In this document: in pieces, positions 1-9,531 of the stretch
Layout: each line of letters opens with the position of its first letter
How positions within the stretch are numbered: the first letter of the stretch is position 1
From: Adhaeretor mobilis
GTDB taxonomy: Bacteria; Planctomycetota; Planctomycetia; Pirellulales; Lacipirellulaceae
Assembly (NCBI RefSeq): GCF_007741515.1
Contig: NZ_CP036263.1
Location: 4,017,178 to 4,081,177 of the forward strand
Length of the DNA stretch: 64,000 nucleotides
Direction: 5' to 3'
Program-made: the position numbers and the translations under genes
The notes under the pieces: model-generated
The model's input: only the letters and a program-made list of their open reading frames with translations
Databases searched by the model: none
What the model was told of the DNA's origin: nothing

Positions 1-2
1 AG

Positions 3-1454
3 CCTGGTATCAAGCTACAAGGAAAGCCGGCCTCTCGCCGTGAGCATACCTCGGCAGAAGTTACCGGGAGGCTCGCGAAAGTACGCCGCGATCGGGTAAC
101 GCTCGATGTGGGCAAGTCTGAGATCAGCCGTAGCGGCCAAATCACTCTGCGAGTTGGCTCAGAGATGGCACTCGTCAGCAGCAAGAATCACCAGCGAGCA
201 GCGGCAGGCGATCAGGTTGTCGCTGCGACACTCATTCCATTTAGTAATGGGGAGTATGTCGTCCGGAGCCTTGAAATCCTGCTTGGCTCTGAGCAAGCGA
301 TCGATAGCGCGGAAACAGCCATGCTGCGCAAATACCAGAATCTTTCCGACGAGAGCACAACGCCGCGAGATGAACGCTCGAAGCACTTTCTCCTCCATAC
401 GGATATCTCGCCACGCAGCTCCGCCATCCTGCTGGAGCGGTTGGAGCGCATGCTTGAGCTTGTGTCGCGCTACTTCGGGCGGCCGCCTGATCGCTTGATC
501 GAATGCTACGTGGTTGCGGATCTGAAAAAGTGGCCACCCGACGCGATAGATCCGGCAGGCGTGGCGAAGATCGCTAGCGGCGAAGGGGTAACGCTCTCAC
601 GAAGCTTGGGTAAGCAGCGGCGCTCGGTCGTGTATTCGAGCAAGAAGCATGGCATCGTGCAGCATGAGGCAGTTCACGCGTATTGCTTCCAGACATTTGG
701 AAGCACAGGCCCCACTTGGTTTGCAGAGGGGGTGGCCGAGATGGGCAACTACTGGAAGCAGGGAGAGCTGGCGGTGAATATCAACCCTGTGGCGATCGAT
801 CTCATCCAGAATGGTCAGCCCGAACCGCTGCTAAAGATCGTCGCTCCTGGACAAGTGACAGGCGACTCCTGGAAAGCGTACTGCTGGCGTTGGGCGTTGT
901 GTAACATGCTGGCAAACAATCCCAACTACTCCGGTCGTTTCAAGGAATTGGGCATCGCGATGATGTCCGGTAAGCCGGTAAGCTTCGAGACGGCTTACGG
1001 CGCGGTCGCTAAGGAAATCTCGTTCGAGTACCTCCAGTTCGTCAAGCATGTCGAGAATGGTTACCGGAGCGATCTAGCCGCCTGGCAATGGGGGCGAAAG
1101 TTCTCGCCGGTGGGAAGCACTCGCCCACGTCGAGTGAAAATACGAGCTGCCGCGGGGTGGCAGGCCTCAGGCGTGAGCGTCGAGTCCGGCGGCCAATATA
1201 GGATAGAGACCAAAGGCACCTGGACAATCGGCCCCGGCACGACAGTCACCCCAGACGGCGCCGCGGGAGGTAGAGGGCAACTGCAGGGTGTCGTTATGAA
1301 CGACTGGAAACTGAGCAAGCCGTTTGAGCTAGGCACAGAAGCGACCTTCACAGCTCCAATCGACGGCAATCTTTACTTGCGCTGCCGCGATGCCTGGAAT
1401 GAACTGGGCGACAACGACGGAGAAATCCAAGCGTCAGTTCGGCGAGCGAAGTAG
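3..1454 (+). CDS. HEXXH metallopeptidase-like protein with lectin-like C-terminus (5' end cut)
   Basis: The frame is open from the left edge of the window, so the true start lies outside; a GTG at 108 is internal or an alternative start. About 483 residues are visible. Residues 221-225 of the visible part read HEAVH, the zinc-binding HEXXH motif. The sequence TWFAEGVAEM follows and supplies Glu242 as a likely third ligand, the arrangement of gluzincin (peptidase MA-like) enzymes. The last 100 or so residues (a GWQASGV start and a LYLRCRDAWNELGDNDG end) resemble the PA-IL-like galactose-binding beta-sandwich often fused to planctomycete secreted proteins. The gene converges on a small membrane-protein gene across a palindrome. 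The substrate is unknown. The fold assignment is from motif pattern only. Confidence 0.7.
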   Translation, partial: PGIKLQGKPASRREHTSAEVTGRLAKVRRDRVTLDVGKSEISRSGQITLRVGSEMALVSSKNHQRAAAGDQVVAATLIPFSNGEYVVRSLEILLGSEQAIDSAETAMLRKYQNLSDESTTPRDERSKHFLLHTDISPRSSAILLERLERMLELVSRYFGRPPDRLIECYVVADLKKWPPDAIDPAGVAKIASGEGVTLSRSLGKQRRSVVYSSKKHGIVQHEAVHAYCFQTFGSTGPTWFAEGVAEMGNYWKQGELAVNINPVAIDLIQNGQPEPLLKIVAPGQVTGDSWKAYCWRWALCNMLANNPNYSGRFKELGIAMMSGKPVSFETAYGAVAKEISFEYLQFVKHVENGYRSDLAAWQWGRKFSPVGSTRPRRVKIRAAAGWQASGVSVESGGQYRIETKGTWTIGPGTTVTPDGAAGGRGQLQGVVMNDWKLSKPFELGTEATFTAPIDGNLYLRCRDAWNELGDNDGEIQASVRRAK

Positions 1455-1531
1455 ATTGTCGAGCCTTCGCTCCGTGAATCTTGCATCACTGTAGAAGGGT
1501 TCCCGAGACTCGCGGAGCGAGTCTCGACAAT
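1455..1531. terminator. Convergent-gene palindrome, probable bidirectional terminator
   Basis: Directly after the stop codon of the left gene lies a perfect 10-bp stem (1504-1513 with 1517-1526, loop GGA). It sits within a larger imperfect inverted repeat whose ends ATTGTCGAG (1455-1463) and CTCGACAAT (1523-1531) pair perfectly. There is no long T run, so rho-independent termination is not certain. It could instead be a dispersed palindromic repeat unit. The right arm overlaps the end of the opposing gene. Confidence 0.5.
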
Positions 1532-1764
1532 CACACCGCTGGCGGCGGATCATCCAAAGAGCGAACCGCCAACACAACCACCAACGCCGTAATGCTGACC
1601 AACCACAGGATGCCAGCACCGCGTCCGATCTGGTTGACTACATTGGCTGTTGTCTCATCGCCAATAGAAGTGAGCAGCCCGGCTACCCACACCAGCAAGG
1701 TCTGCAGCACGGGCAAGCCGAGGGTTGTGATGAGCAGAAATTTTAGTGCGCCGCGCAGGTTCAT
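1531..1764 (-). CDS. Small two-helix membrane protein, function unknown
   Basis: A 77-residue frame starting at the ATG at 1764. The reading frame continues upstream without convincing protein character, so this start is preferred. Two hydrophobic segments are visible, about residues 8-28 (LLITTLGLPVLQTLLVWVAG) and 48-68 (ILWLVSITALVVVLAV), joined by a short polar loop, with a charged tail ending DDPPPAV. This fits an integral inner-membrane protein with both ends in the same compartment. I recognise no family. It is divergently placed from the next gene and converges on the peptidase-like gene. Confidence 0.55.
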   Translation of the reverse strand: MNLRGALKFLLITTLGLPVLQTLLVWVAGLLTSIGDETTANVVNQIGRGAGILWLVSITALVVVLAVRSLDDPPPAV

Positions 1765-2015
1765 GGCATAATCGTGTGCAAAGTTGTCCAGCGGAGGCGC
1801 CCGTTCTAGCGAACCGGCTGACAAACCGTAAAAACGGAAAATTCCACCCAAGCGGCCCAATCTTCGAGCGGTTTGCCAGCAATGTCAAGCGCCTAGCTGT
1901 TTTCAGGCCCATGAGGGCAATGTTTTCCGTGATTCGCCAGCTTGTTGACTCCTCAGAGCAGCTAGCAAAAGTAAGATTAGAGAGTCACCTCCAAGTACTT
2001 CGCCTGCAACTCCAC

Positions 2016-4445
2016 ATGCCCAGCCAATATTCATCCTGGAAACTCGTAACACGAAAAGCACTCGCTAGGTGGCTTTTCGTCGCATTGGTGGTAGCCCTGG
2101 GTTCGGGAGAGCTGGCTTTTGCTCAGAGATTACAACTCAAAGATGGTCGCGTGCTCACCGGCAGAATCGCTAAGACGAGTGGAGTGGGCGACACTTCGGA
2201 CTCGGCCCCCTCGCACGCTGGAGAAATCGCCACCCAGCCAATCTACGTGATCGACGACGATTTGCGCCGGGTGTTCATCTCGAATCAACAAGCCAATCGC
2301 CTGATTGATGAAGCACCCGAGAAACAGGTAAGCATCAAGCTTTGGCAAAACATTGCCCAGGGATCCTCTGGCATTGCAAGCGTAGGCCCCAGCTTGGGCA
2401 TCACGCCGTTTGATGAGTACGGTCGTCGCATCTACAAAATGCAAACCGGCCGGGGCCCGCTTTCGGTCATCCAAGGAATCACCGAACTTACACCACGCTA
2501 TGCCCGCGTAGAGGCTTTACTCGGCCAGCCACGATCACCGGTATGGGATTGTCGGATCGCTACAAGCTCAATCCCAAGCGCGACCGTCGCGGCAATCCTC
2601 AAGCAAACGCTCCCTCAAGACGATCCCGAGGCGCGTCTGCAAGCGGTGCGATTTTACGTGGACTCCCAGAAGTACGCCGATGCAGGCAAAGAATTAAAAG
2701 CCATCATTGCCGACTTCCCAAAGATGAAGGACCTTGAAAGAGAGCTGAAACAGATCAACCAGTTGGCCGCTCGTCGCATTCTTACAGAAATCCAACTCCG
2801 CAAAGATGCCGGCCAGCACCAGCTTGTCCATGCGCTACTGCAGAACTTCCCAACGGAAGAGGTTGCCGGCGAAACTTTGCAGCAGGTCCGCGAGCTCATC
2901 AGCAAGTACGACAAGGCCCAGCTGCGAATCGATGCCACCAAGAAAAACATAGCCAGCATCGTGGCGGACATCTCTGACCCGGATGACCGCGGAATCGCGG
3001 CTCCGTTGATGGCCGAGATCACCGGAGAGTTGAGCCATAATAACATCGATCGCCTCGCGCCATTCAGCCAGTTTGTCGACGACGCTTCCATGTCAGCCGA
3101 AGAGAAGGCGGCCCTCGCCCTCAGTGGCTGGCTGTTAGGCGCCGATCAAGCGACGCAAAAACTGGCAGTGGCGATCTCGCTAGTAAAGATTCGTGATGGG
3201 GTGATACGCTACCTGCGCGAGCCTTTGGCTCACGAGCGTTCTACCATTGTGGACAATCTGCGCAGCCTGGAAGGTGCCTCGGTCGACAGAGTAGCGAGGC
3301 TGCTATCGATGATCAAGCCACCTCTCCATGACAACGAGTTGGTGAAACCTCCTTCGGCTGAAAATGGTTTTGGCTCGCTCAGCCTTGCCGCCCCCGGGCA
3401 AACCGAAGATGGAGACTTTCAGTACCTGATTCAGCTTCCACCCGAATACGACCCCCACTTGCGCTATCCGACCATCATCGCGCTCAACGGCGCATACAAC
3501 AGCCCCGTGCAGGAACTCGATTTCTGGGCCGGTTCGCCGCGAGTAAACCAAGCGGGCCAAATCGTCGGTGCACGACTCGGCCAAGCAATGCGGCGCGGGT
3601 ACATCGTGATTTCTGTCGATTGGCAAAAACCACAACAGTATCGCTACGAGTACTCCGCCCGCGAACATGTTGCCGTGCTCACGTGCCTGCGGGATGCTTG
3701 TCGGCGGTTCAGCATTGATACAGACCGGGTGTTTCTCACAGGCCACGGTACGGGGGGCGATGCCTCCTGGGATTTGGCCCAGTCGCACCCCGATGTGTGG
3801 GCCGGTGCCCTGCCGTTTGTAGCACAGATCGGTAAGTACGGCAGCTACTACTGGGAGAACGCTCGCTACGTGCCACTCTACTTCGTGGCTGGCGAGTTAG
3901 ACGGTGCGAAGATGAAGCAGAATTCGACGCTGTTCGATCGTTTTCTAGGACGCCGTTTCGATGCCACGGTCGTGGAGTATTTGGGACGCGGACACGAGCC
4001 ATTTCACGATGAAATCCACTACGCTTTCGAGTGGATGAACCGACGCCGACGCGGGAAGATTCCTGAAGAGTTCACCTGCTCGACATTACGCCCCTGGGAC
4101 AACTTCTTCTGGTGGATCGAGTGCCAAAAATTCCCGGTGAAGTGGATGATTCATCCAGCAGAATGGACTGGTCGCGGAGCCCGCGCCACGGAAGTCGAAG
4201 GGAAGTTGCTCGCCGGCAATCGCTTGCTCGTAAAGACGGCCGCAGAAGGAGCTACCATTTGGCTCAACCCAGAGATGGTGGACTTCGACGAGCCAGTGCG
4301 GGTCACCATCAACGGCAACAACGTGCGCGGAGCGAGAGAGTCGATCAGCCCGCAGATCGATGTGCTACTGGAAGACGCCCGCACCAGGGCGGATCGGCAG
4401 CGGCCTTATTGGGCGAAGCTCGTGTGGCCTGCGGAGGAGAGGTAA
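2016..4445 (+). CDS. Secreted alpha/beta-hydrolase-like protein lacking the nucleophile serine
   Basis: The start at 2016 gives an 809-residue protein with a clear signal peptide (hydrophobic core LFVALVVALG, cleavage expected after AFA at residue 36). The frame extends upstream to 1746 but without protein-like character. The N-terminal half is mostly helical and repeat-like and may be TPR-like. From about residue 483 an alpha/beta-hydrolase fold resembling PHB-depolymerase or prolyl-oligopeptidase-type esterases is visible: TIIALNG strand, DTDRVFLTGHG elbow, and a late GRGHEPFHDE. The nucleophile elbow reads GHGTGG (576-581) where GxSxG is expected, so Gly578 replaces the catalytic serine. 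Either it is a non-catalytic binding protein or it uses another residue. The C-terminal 100 residues form a beta-rich tail. Confidence 0.72.
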   Translation: MPSQYSSWKLVTRKALARWLFVALVVALGSGELAFAQRLQLKDGRVLTGRIAKTSGVGDTSDSAPSHAGEIATQPIYVIDDDLRRVFISNQQANRLIDEAPEKQVSIKLWQNIAQGSSGIASVGPSLGITPFDEYGRRIYKMQTGRGPLSVIQGITELTPRYARVEALLGQPRSPVWDCRIATSSIPSATVAAILKQTLPQDDPEARLQAVRFYVDSQKYADAGKELKAIIADFPKMKDLERELKQINQLAARRILTEIQLRKDAGQHQLVHALLQNFPTEEVAGETLQQVRELISKYDKAQLRIDATKKNIASIVADISDPDDRGIAAPLMAEITGELSHNNIDRLAPFSQFVDDASMSAEEKAALALSGWLLGADQATQKLAVAISLVKIRDGVIRYLREPLAHERSTIVDNLRSLEGASVDRVARLLSMIKPPLHDNELVKPPSAENGFGSLSLAAPGQTEDGDFQYLIQLPPEYDPHLRYPTIIALNGAYNSPVQELDFWAGSPRVNQAGQIVGARLGQAMRRGYIVISVDWQKPQQYRYEYSAREHVAVLTCLRDACRRFSIDTDRVFLTGHGTGGDASWDLAQSHPDVWAGALPFVAQIGKYGSYYWENARYVPLYFVAGELDGAKMKQNSTLFDRFLGRRFDATVVEYLGRGHEPFHDEIHYAFEWMNRRRRGKIPEEFTCSTLRPWDNFFWWIECQKFPVKWMIHPAEWTGRGARATEVEGKLLAGNRLLVKTAAEGATIWLNPEMVDFDEPVRVTINGNNVRGARESISPQIDVLLEDARTRADRQRPYWAKLVWPAEER

Positions 4446-4450
4446 GCCCC

Positions 4451-7400
4451 TCAACCAAACACCCTCTCCAATAGCTCATCGGAGAGCCACGCCGACTCAG
4501 TACCTTCCTCAGCCTCGCTCTCGAAAGGTTCCCGCTCGCCGGCCGCAATAGCCGTCGGCGCAAGCCGTGCGGTTCTGAATCTGCTCGCGGGGATTAGCTC
4601 GCCAAACGCACCAGTCCCTTCAAGAACCGCAGCCTCGTCTTCGGTCTCCGCCCCAAGCCACACGGTGGCTAGTGCTGCATCGACAAGCGCGGCTCGGTTG
4701 GCTTGCAGTGTCGAGACAGGCGGCGCACTACTTGCTGCCGCTACGCTGGTGATCCCTGTTGCTACGCCGGAGAAAACCGTGCCGTAGTCGGTTTGCCAGA
4801 TGCCGAGGTCTACCGCATCGACGCTGCCATCATCATTGGCATCGCCATCGGCTAGCGCAGGGTTGCTGGTGCCGAAGCCGAGTTGCCAGGCGAGGAAGTC
4901 GAATCCATCGACGCTATTGTCTTCATTAAAGTCGGCCGACGCAACGCTCGTGACATCGAAATCGGACTCGAACGCTCCGATATCGACCGTGCCGAATTTG
5001 ATGCGCGCCTCGCCCCGCTGATCGGTCGTCACCCCTGCGGCGATTTCGGCATTGCTGCCGCGGTTGATGGCCAAGCTTCCAGGAACCAAAGCATGTGTCA
5101 GCGTAGGTCCACCGTTGTCGGCGAGCGTCGTGTTCAGGATCGTCGTAATCGGGATCGTCCCCCCTCCGTTGACTCCGACGATGTTGCCGTTAATGCCATG
5201 GAAAATGCTTCCGCTCTCGACGTCTGCGGAGCCGATCAGGTTGTGGGAGAAATCGTTGAAGAGGGCTTCGGTGCCCATATCACTGGGCGTGGTGCCCGTG
5301 CCCTTGAAATTGCCAGCGACGATCGTGTTGTGCATCGTCAGTTGCGCGACGGGTGCGTTGATGCCGCCGTTGAATCCCGCGCCGTTGCCGTCGGAGTCCG
5401 CTCGGTTGCCGGTGAAGGTTGAGTTGCGAATCACCGTGGGGCCGCTAATGACTCGCAAACCACCGGTATCGCCTTCGGCTAAGTTGCCACTAAAGGTTGA
5501 GTTGATGATGGTCGTGCTGCCTGTCGATTCCAGTCGATAGAGCCCGCCGCCAGCTACTCTGGCCTTGTTGCCGGCGATCGTGCTACGATCGATCGTAATT
5601 ACAGTCGTCAGCTGAGCGAAGATCGCGGCACCGAGGTTGCCTTGGTTGGCTTCGAGAGCTGTGTCTCCGCCCAGCGTGCTGCCGTTTTGAATATTCAGCG
5701 TTCCGGCGAGCATTGTGATTCCGCCACCATTGGTATCGGCAATGTTGCCGCTGACGGTGCTGGCGTCGATCGTGACCACCGAGCCGCCTTGTGCGAAGAT
5801 CGCTCCGCCATTACCCACGGCGTGGTTGGCTTCGAGAGCTGTGTCTCCGCCCAGCGTGCTGCCGTTTTGAATATTCAGTGTGCCGCTGATCATGACGATT
5901 CCGCCGCCGTCGGTATCGGCGATGTTGCCGCTGACCGTACTAGCGTCGATTGTGACCACCGCGCCGCTTTGTGCGAAGATCGCTCCGCCATCGTCCATTG
6001 CCTTGTTTCTTTCGGCTTCCGTATCGCCGCCCAGCGTGCTGCCGTTTTGAATATTCAGTGTGCCGCTGATCATGAAGATTCCGCCGCCGCTGGCATCGGC
6101 GATGTTGCCGCTGACCGTACTGGCGTCGATTGTGACCACCGCGCCGCTTTGTGCGAAGATCGCTCCGCCACTGTCCATTGCCTTGTTTCTTTCGGCTTCC
6201 GTATCGCCGCCCAGCGTGCTGCCGTTTTGAATATTCAGTGTGCCGCTGATCATGAAGATTCCGCCGCCGCTGGCATCGGCGATGTTGCCGCTGACCGTAC
6301 TGGCGTCGATTGTGACCACCGCGCCGCTTTGTGCGAAGATCGCTCCGCCACTGTCCATTGCCTTGTTTCTTTCGGCTTCCGTATCGCCGCCCAGCGTGCT
6401 GCCGTTTTGAACGTCCAGCGTTCCGCCAGATATAAAGACGCCGCCGCCTTTGTCATCCGCGATGTTGCCGCTGACCGTGCTGTTGTCGATCGTGACCACC
6501 GAGCTTGCGTCCGCAAAAATCCCGCCTCCGTTGACCCCCGCTTTGTTGGATTCACGCGGAATAACGACACTCGCATCCCCCCCCACGACGCTGCCGCCCG
6601 TTATGTTCAGTGTTGCACCGGTGACGACAATGCCGCCGCCTTTGTCATCCGCTTCGTTGCCGCTGACCGTACTGCCGTCGATGTTCACCAGAGTGCCCGT
6701 CGATGCAAAAATCCCTCCGCCATCGTCGGATGCCGTGTTCAGCTCGATCGAACTGCCGCTCATGACATTGACGGTCCCGCCGGTCACATAAATTCCACCA
6801 CCATCGGTATCGGCGATGTTGCCGCTAACCCTGCTGCCGTCGATCGTGACCACCGAGCTTGCGTCCGCAAAAATCCCGCCACCGTTGACCCCCGCCTTGT
6901 TGGATTCAAGCGGAAGAATGGCATCCGCATCCCCCCCCACTAGGCTGCCGCCCGTTACGGTCAGTGTTGCACCGGTGACGACAATGCCGCCGCCTTTGTC
7001 ATCCGCTTCGTTGCCGCTGACCGTACTGCCGTCGATGTTCACCAGAGTGCCCGTCGATGCAAAAATCCCTCCGCCATCGTCGGATGCCGTGTTCAGCTCG
7101 ATCAAACTGCCACCCGTGACGTTGACGGTCCCACTGGTCACAAGAATTCCGCCACCATCGACGTTCGCCGAGTTATCGCGGATAGTGCTGTTGTCGATCG
7201 TCACGCTGCCACTGCTGACTGCGATCGCTGCCCCGTTTTCTGCCGAGTTATCCGAGAACGTGCTGTCCGTAATGAGTAATGTGCCGATGGAGTGAAAAAT
7301 CCCGCCACCGTCTCTTTCAGGGATCGTCGCGCCTGCACGGAGCGTGGTGTTGGAAGTCACCGCGACACCGTCGAGCGTCAGGTTCTCCGTGTTCCTGATT

Positions 7401-9133
7401 CCGGCTCCCTCTTCGCCATCCACGATATTGGAAGGCCCCGGTGCGGTATTGCCATCACGAATCGTCAGGTCACGGAGGGTGACAGCGATCTCGGTGTTGT
7501 CGTTGCCGTTGTCAATCAAGAACACGCGGCTGTTGTCATTGCCGCTGACGGTGACCAGATTTGCACCCAGCCCATTGATGACAACCGAGTCGGTGATCTC
7601 CAGCTGGTTGGTTCCCGGCACGCTGAGCGTAATCGTTCCGCCAGACGCGAACACGCTCGGCTGGAACGTGATCGTCTGAGAGCCAGCGGTATCATTGGCA
7701 AACGCGATCGCTTCCCGCAGCATGTTGTGGTTATCGTTAGCGGCAAGCGTGCCGGTGTTGGTGTCGCCGGTGGAATCAACGTGCAGGCGGTCCTGAATAT
7801 CGATCGTATAGGAGCCCGTCGAATTGCCATCGGTGTCGCCCAGGCCGGTATTGATATCGTAGCTGCTGTTTTGGTAGGCGGAAACGCCCGCGTAGTAAAT
7901 ACCTGGGGCCAGCGACATGCCGAGGAAGGAATCTCGGGGAAGAGCGCCGGTCTCGCCGGGCGCATTGGCGTCGTCATTAGCGGCGATTTGCACACCATTG
8001 GCATCGAACAGTCTCAGTAGCGAGTCGACCCCGCCCGTGGGTCGATCGACATCAATCTCAACAAACGAACCAGCGCGACCGACCTGGAACTTGTACAGAT
8101 CGACATCCGCAGCGGAGTCAATTTCGCCGCCGTTAAATACCGTGCCAACGGTGAACAAATCCCCTAAGTCAACCGCGTTGGAGATGCGGTCGTTGGAATC
8201 GAGTGAGACCTCGGTGGCAGTGATAGAGTAGGAACCGGTCGAGCTGCCTTCGGTATCGCCGGTGCCCTCTTCGGCGTCGTAGCTCGTGTTGCCAAAGCTG
8301 GAGACGCCAAGGAAAAAGTCGTCGGTGTCACCGAACGTGAACGTCAACTCCGAATCGCGATTGCCTCCGCCGTCGTCATTGAAGTCAAGCTGATTGCCGT
8401 CGTTGTCGAACAGGCGCAGGTAAGTGTCTAACCCCGTGGTGGAATCGACAAAGTCGCCATCCACCTCGAACCGTATCGACTGCCCATCGATTCCCTCCCA
8501 GCGAAAAAGATCCACGTCGGTAACTAGATTGATTGAGTTTCCACCGGAAAAACCATCCAGTAGGGCGTCGCTCGCTTCATCGATTTGGTCGTTGGTATCC
8601 TCGAACGTTACCTCGTAGGGACCTTCCGAACTGAAGTTACCCGTATCGTCTCCTTCACCGGTGACGACACTGTACTGTTCATTGGAACTGGACGAAACGC
8701 CCAGGTAGTAGGTGCCGGAGGAAGTGAACGTGAAGTCAATCAGCGAGTTCACGCCCGGACCGCCATCTTCGTCGTCCTCGAGTTCAACGCCGTTGTCGTC
8801 GAACAAACGCAAGTAGGTATCGAGCGAACTTCCGGGCGTCGCATTGGCGGTGAAGGTGATTTCTTTACCGACGAGGGATGAGCTAATACTGATCTTGTAC
8901 AGATCGACGTCGGTCAACCCTTGGGGCCCGCCGATAGCAGCGGTAATCGTTTGCCCATTCCCGAGTGTAGCGATCGGTTCGCAAATCTGATCGTTCGTGT
9001 CGCCATCGGGCCCCGGATTGGTGCAGGCGAGCAGCCGTCGCGGTTCGAGCGTTTCAAAACCCACGAGTCGGCGGTGCGTGGCGGATTGCGTTTTGCGGAC
9101 GCGGCGAGACTTGTGTGAACGATGCTTCGACAT
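4451..9133 (-). CDS. Giant secreted surface protein: LEPR signal, PPC domains, beta-helix repeats, dockerin-like pair
   Basis: 1560 residues from the ATG at 9133, chosen because the planctomycete N-terminal signal follows at the usual distance: a basic stretch, then LEPRRLLA at residues 29-36. Three tandem PPC-like beta-sandwich domains follow (about 45-400), each with a DxYLRLFD-type strand and a SxGSYxI end. A LREAI-type motif near 480 opens a right-handed beta-helix made of SGNIADxxGGGI-type repeats like those of polymorphic outer-membrane proteins. Near the end is a pair of EF-hand-like dockerin repeats (DFNEDNSVDGFDFLAWQ and DANDDGSVDAVDLGIWQ), then an acidic tail ending LLERVFG. It is likely exported and calcium-stabilised, with a role in adhesion or glycan contact. 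It converges with the hydrolase-like gene, 5 bp away. Confidence 0.88.
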   Translation of the reverse strand: MSKHRSHKSRRVRKTQSATHRRLVGFETLEPRRLLACTNPGPDGDTNDQICEPIATLGNGQTITAAIGGPQGLTDVDLYKISISSSLVGKEITFTANATPGSSLDTYLRLFDDNGVELEDDEDGGPGVNSLIDFTFTSSGTYYLGVSSSSNEQYSVVTGEGDDTGNFSSEGPYEVTFEDTNDQIDEASDALLDGFSGGNSINLVTDVDLFRWEGIDGQSIRFEVDGDFVDSTTGLDTYLRLFDNDGNQLDFNDDGGGNRDSELTFTFGDTDDFFLGVSSFGNTSYDAEEGTGDTEGSSTGSYSITATEVSLDSNDRISNAVDLGDLFTVGTVFNGGEIDSAADVDLYKFQVGRAGSFVEIDVDRPTGGVDSLLRLFDANGVQIAANDDANAPGETGALPRDSFLGMSLAPGIYYAGVSAYQNSSYDINTGLGDTDGNSTGSYTIDIQDRLHVDSTGDTNTGTLAANDNHNMLREAIAFANDTAGSQTITFQPSVFASGGTITLSVPGTNQLEITDSVVINGLGANLVTVSGNDNSRVFLIDNGNDNTEIAVTLRDLTIRDGNTAPGPSNIVDGEEGAGIRNTENLTLDGVAVTSNTTLRAGATIPERDGGGIFHSIGTLLITDSTFSDNSAENGAAIAVSSGSVTIDNSTIRDNSANVDGGGILVTSGTVNVTGGSLIELNTASDDGGGIFASTGTLVNIDGSTVSGNEADDKGGGIVVTGATLTVTGGSLVGGDADAILPLESNKAGVNGGGIFADASSVVTIDGSRVSGNIADTDGGGIYVTGGTVNVMSGSSIELNTASDDGGGIFASTGTLVNIDGSTVSGNEADDKGGGIVVTGATLNITGGSVVGGDASVVIPRESNKAGVNGGGIFADASSVVTIDNSTVSGNIADDKGGGVFISGGTLDVQNGSTLGGDTEAERNKAMDSGGAIFAQSGAVVTIDASTVSGNIADASGGGIFMISGTLNIQNGSTLGGDTEAERNKAMDSGGAIFAQSGAVVTIDASTVSGNIADASGGGIFMISGTLNIQNGSTLGGDTEAERNKAMDDGGAIFAQSGAVVTIDASTVSGNIADTDGGGIVMISGTLNIQNGSTLGGDTALEANHAVGNGGAIFAQGGSVVTIDASTVSGNIADTNGGGITMLAGTLNIQNGSTLGGDTALEANQGNLGAAIFAQLTTVITIDRSTIAGNKARVAGGGLYRLESTGSTTIINSTFSGNLAEGDTGGLRVISGPTVIRNSTFTGNRADSDGNGAGFNGGINAPVAQLTMHNTIVAGNFKGTGTTPSDMGTEALFNDFSHNLIGSADVESGSIFHGINGNIVGVNGGGTIPITTILNTTLADNGGPTLTHALVPGSLAINRGSNAEIAAGVTTDQRGEARIKFGTVDIGAFESDFDVTSVASADFNEDNSVDGFDFLAWQLGFGTSNPALADGDANDDGSVDAVDLGIWQTDYGTVFSGVATGITSVAAASSAPPVSTLQANRAALVDAALATVWLGAETEDEAAVLEGTGAFGELIPASRFRTARLAPTAIAAGEREPFESEAEEGTESAWLSDELLERVFG
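5641..6411 (-). repeat. 180-bp tandem repeats inside the giant surface gene
   Basis: Units of exactly 180 bp (60 codons) begin at 5641, 5821, 6001, 6181 and partly 6361. The units at 6001-6180 and 6181-6360 are identical base for base. The unit at 5821 differs at scattered positions, and the fifth stops matching after 6411. Each unit encodes one pair of beta-helix rungs plus a GGDTEAERNKA-type loop. Complete identity without silent changes points to recent duplication or gene conversion. Confidence 0.95.
6425..7132 (-). repeat. 354-bp tandem duplication inside the giant surface gene
   Basis: A second, older repeat class: two copies of about 354 bp (118 codons) lie side by side, for example GAGCTTGCGTCCGC at 6501 and again at 6855, and GTTCAGCTCGATC at 6737 and 7091. 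Copies are highly similar but not identical, so this duplication predates the 180-bp one. Confidence 0.85.
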
Positions 9134-9531
9134 AATGGGCTTTCCGAGGACCGAGAGAGAGTGGCAAGCGAAGCTGGCAACGACACGGCTGCAATGTGGG
9201 CAGTGCCGAGAGAGAAGCATCCAGAACACGACGCTTTACGAGATACCTCCTCCCCAGGAGCATCCACAGAGTATAGCCGCGATTGCGGGAAACAACCACA
9301 AAAAAGCAGGTGGCATTCAGCTAGCCCGCGAGCTACGTCTCGCGCGGTTTCAGAGCGGTTACAGTAACAGAAAGTGTTCTCTGGAGCAGGCTCTGTACGC
9401 GCCGGCAGGCCAGAAATCCGGGCGAGGCGTAGCTCGCCGGCTAGTGGCAATTGAGACTTTGTAGGCGATTCTTGCTGGAACTTGCTCCACTCGTTCCGGC
9501 CTACGACTGTCTCCGCTAGAGAAAAATGGTC
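9134..9531. other. Gene-free upstream region of the giant surface gene
   Basis: About 400 bases between two leftward genes. It should hold the promoter of the surface-protein gene. A weak ribosome site (GGAAAG) lies 8 nt before its ATG on the minus strand. Two imperfect palindromes rich in CGAGCTACG-like sequence (about 9326-9347 and 9418-9441) resemble short dispersed palindromic repeats. I found no convincing coding frame or clear promoter. Confidence 0.5.

Noticed and set aside
5641-6411. Regular repeats that could suggest a CRISPR array
   Set aside because: The 180-bp units have no short repeat with unique spacers; they encode regular protein rungs in one frame, and no cas gene is present.
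5642-6943. Long plus-strand frame of 433 residues with repeats
   Set aside because: It is the antisense of the beta-helix repeats of the giant surface gene. Its repeated sequence arises only because the DNA repeats are exact multiples of three, and it lacks a start region or known domain.
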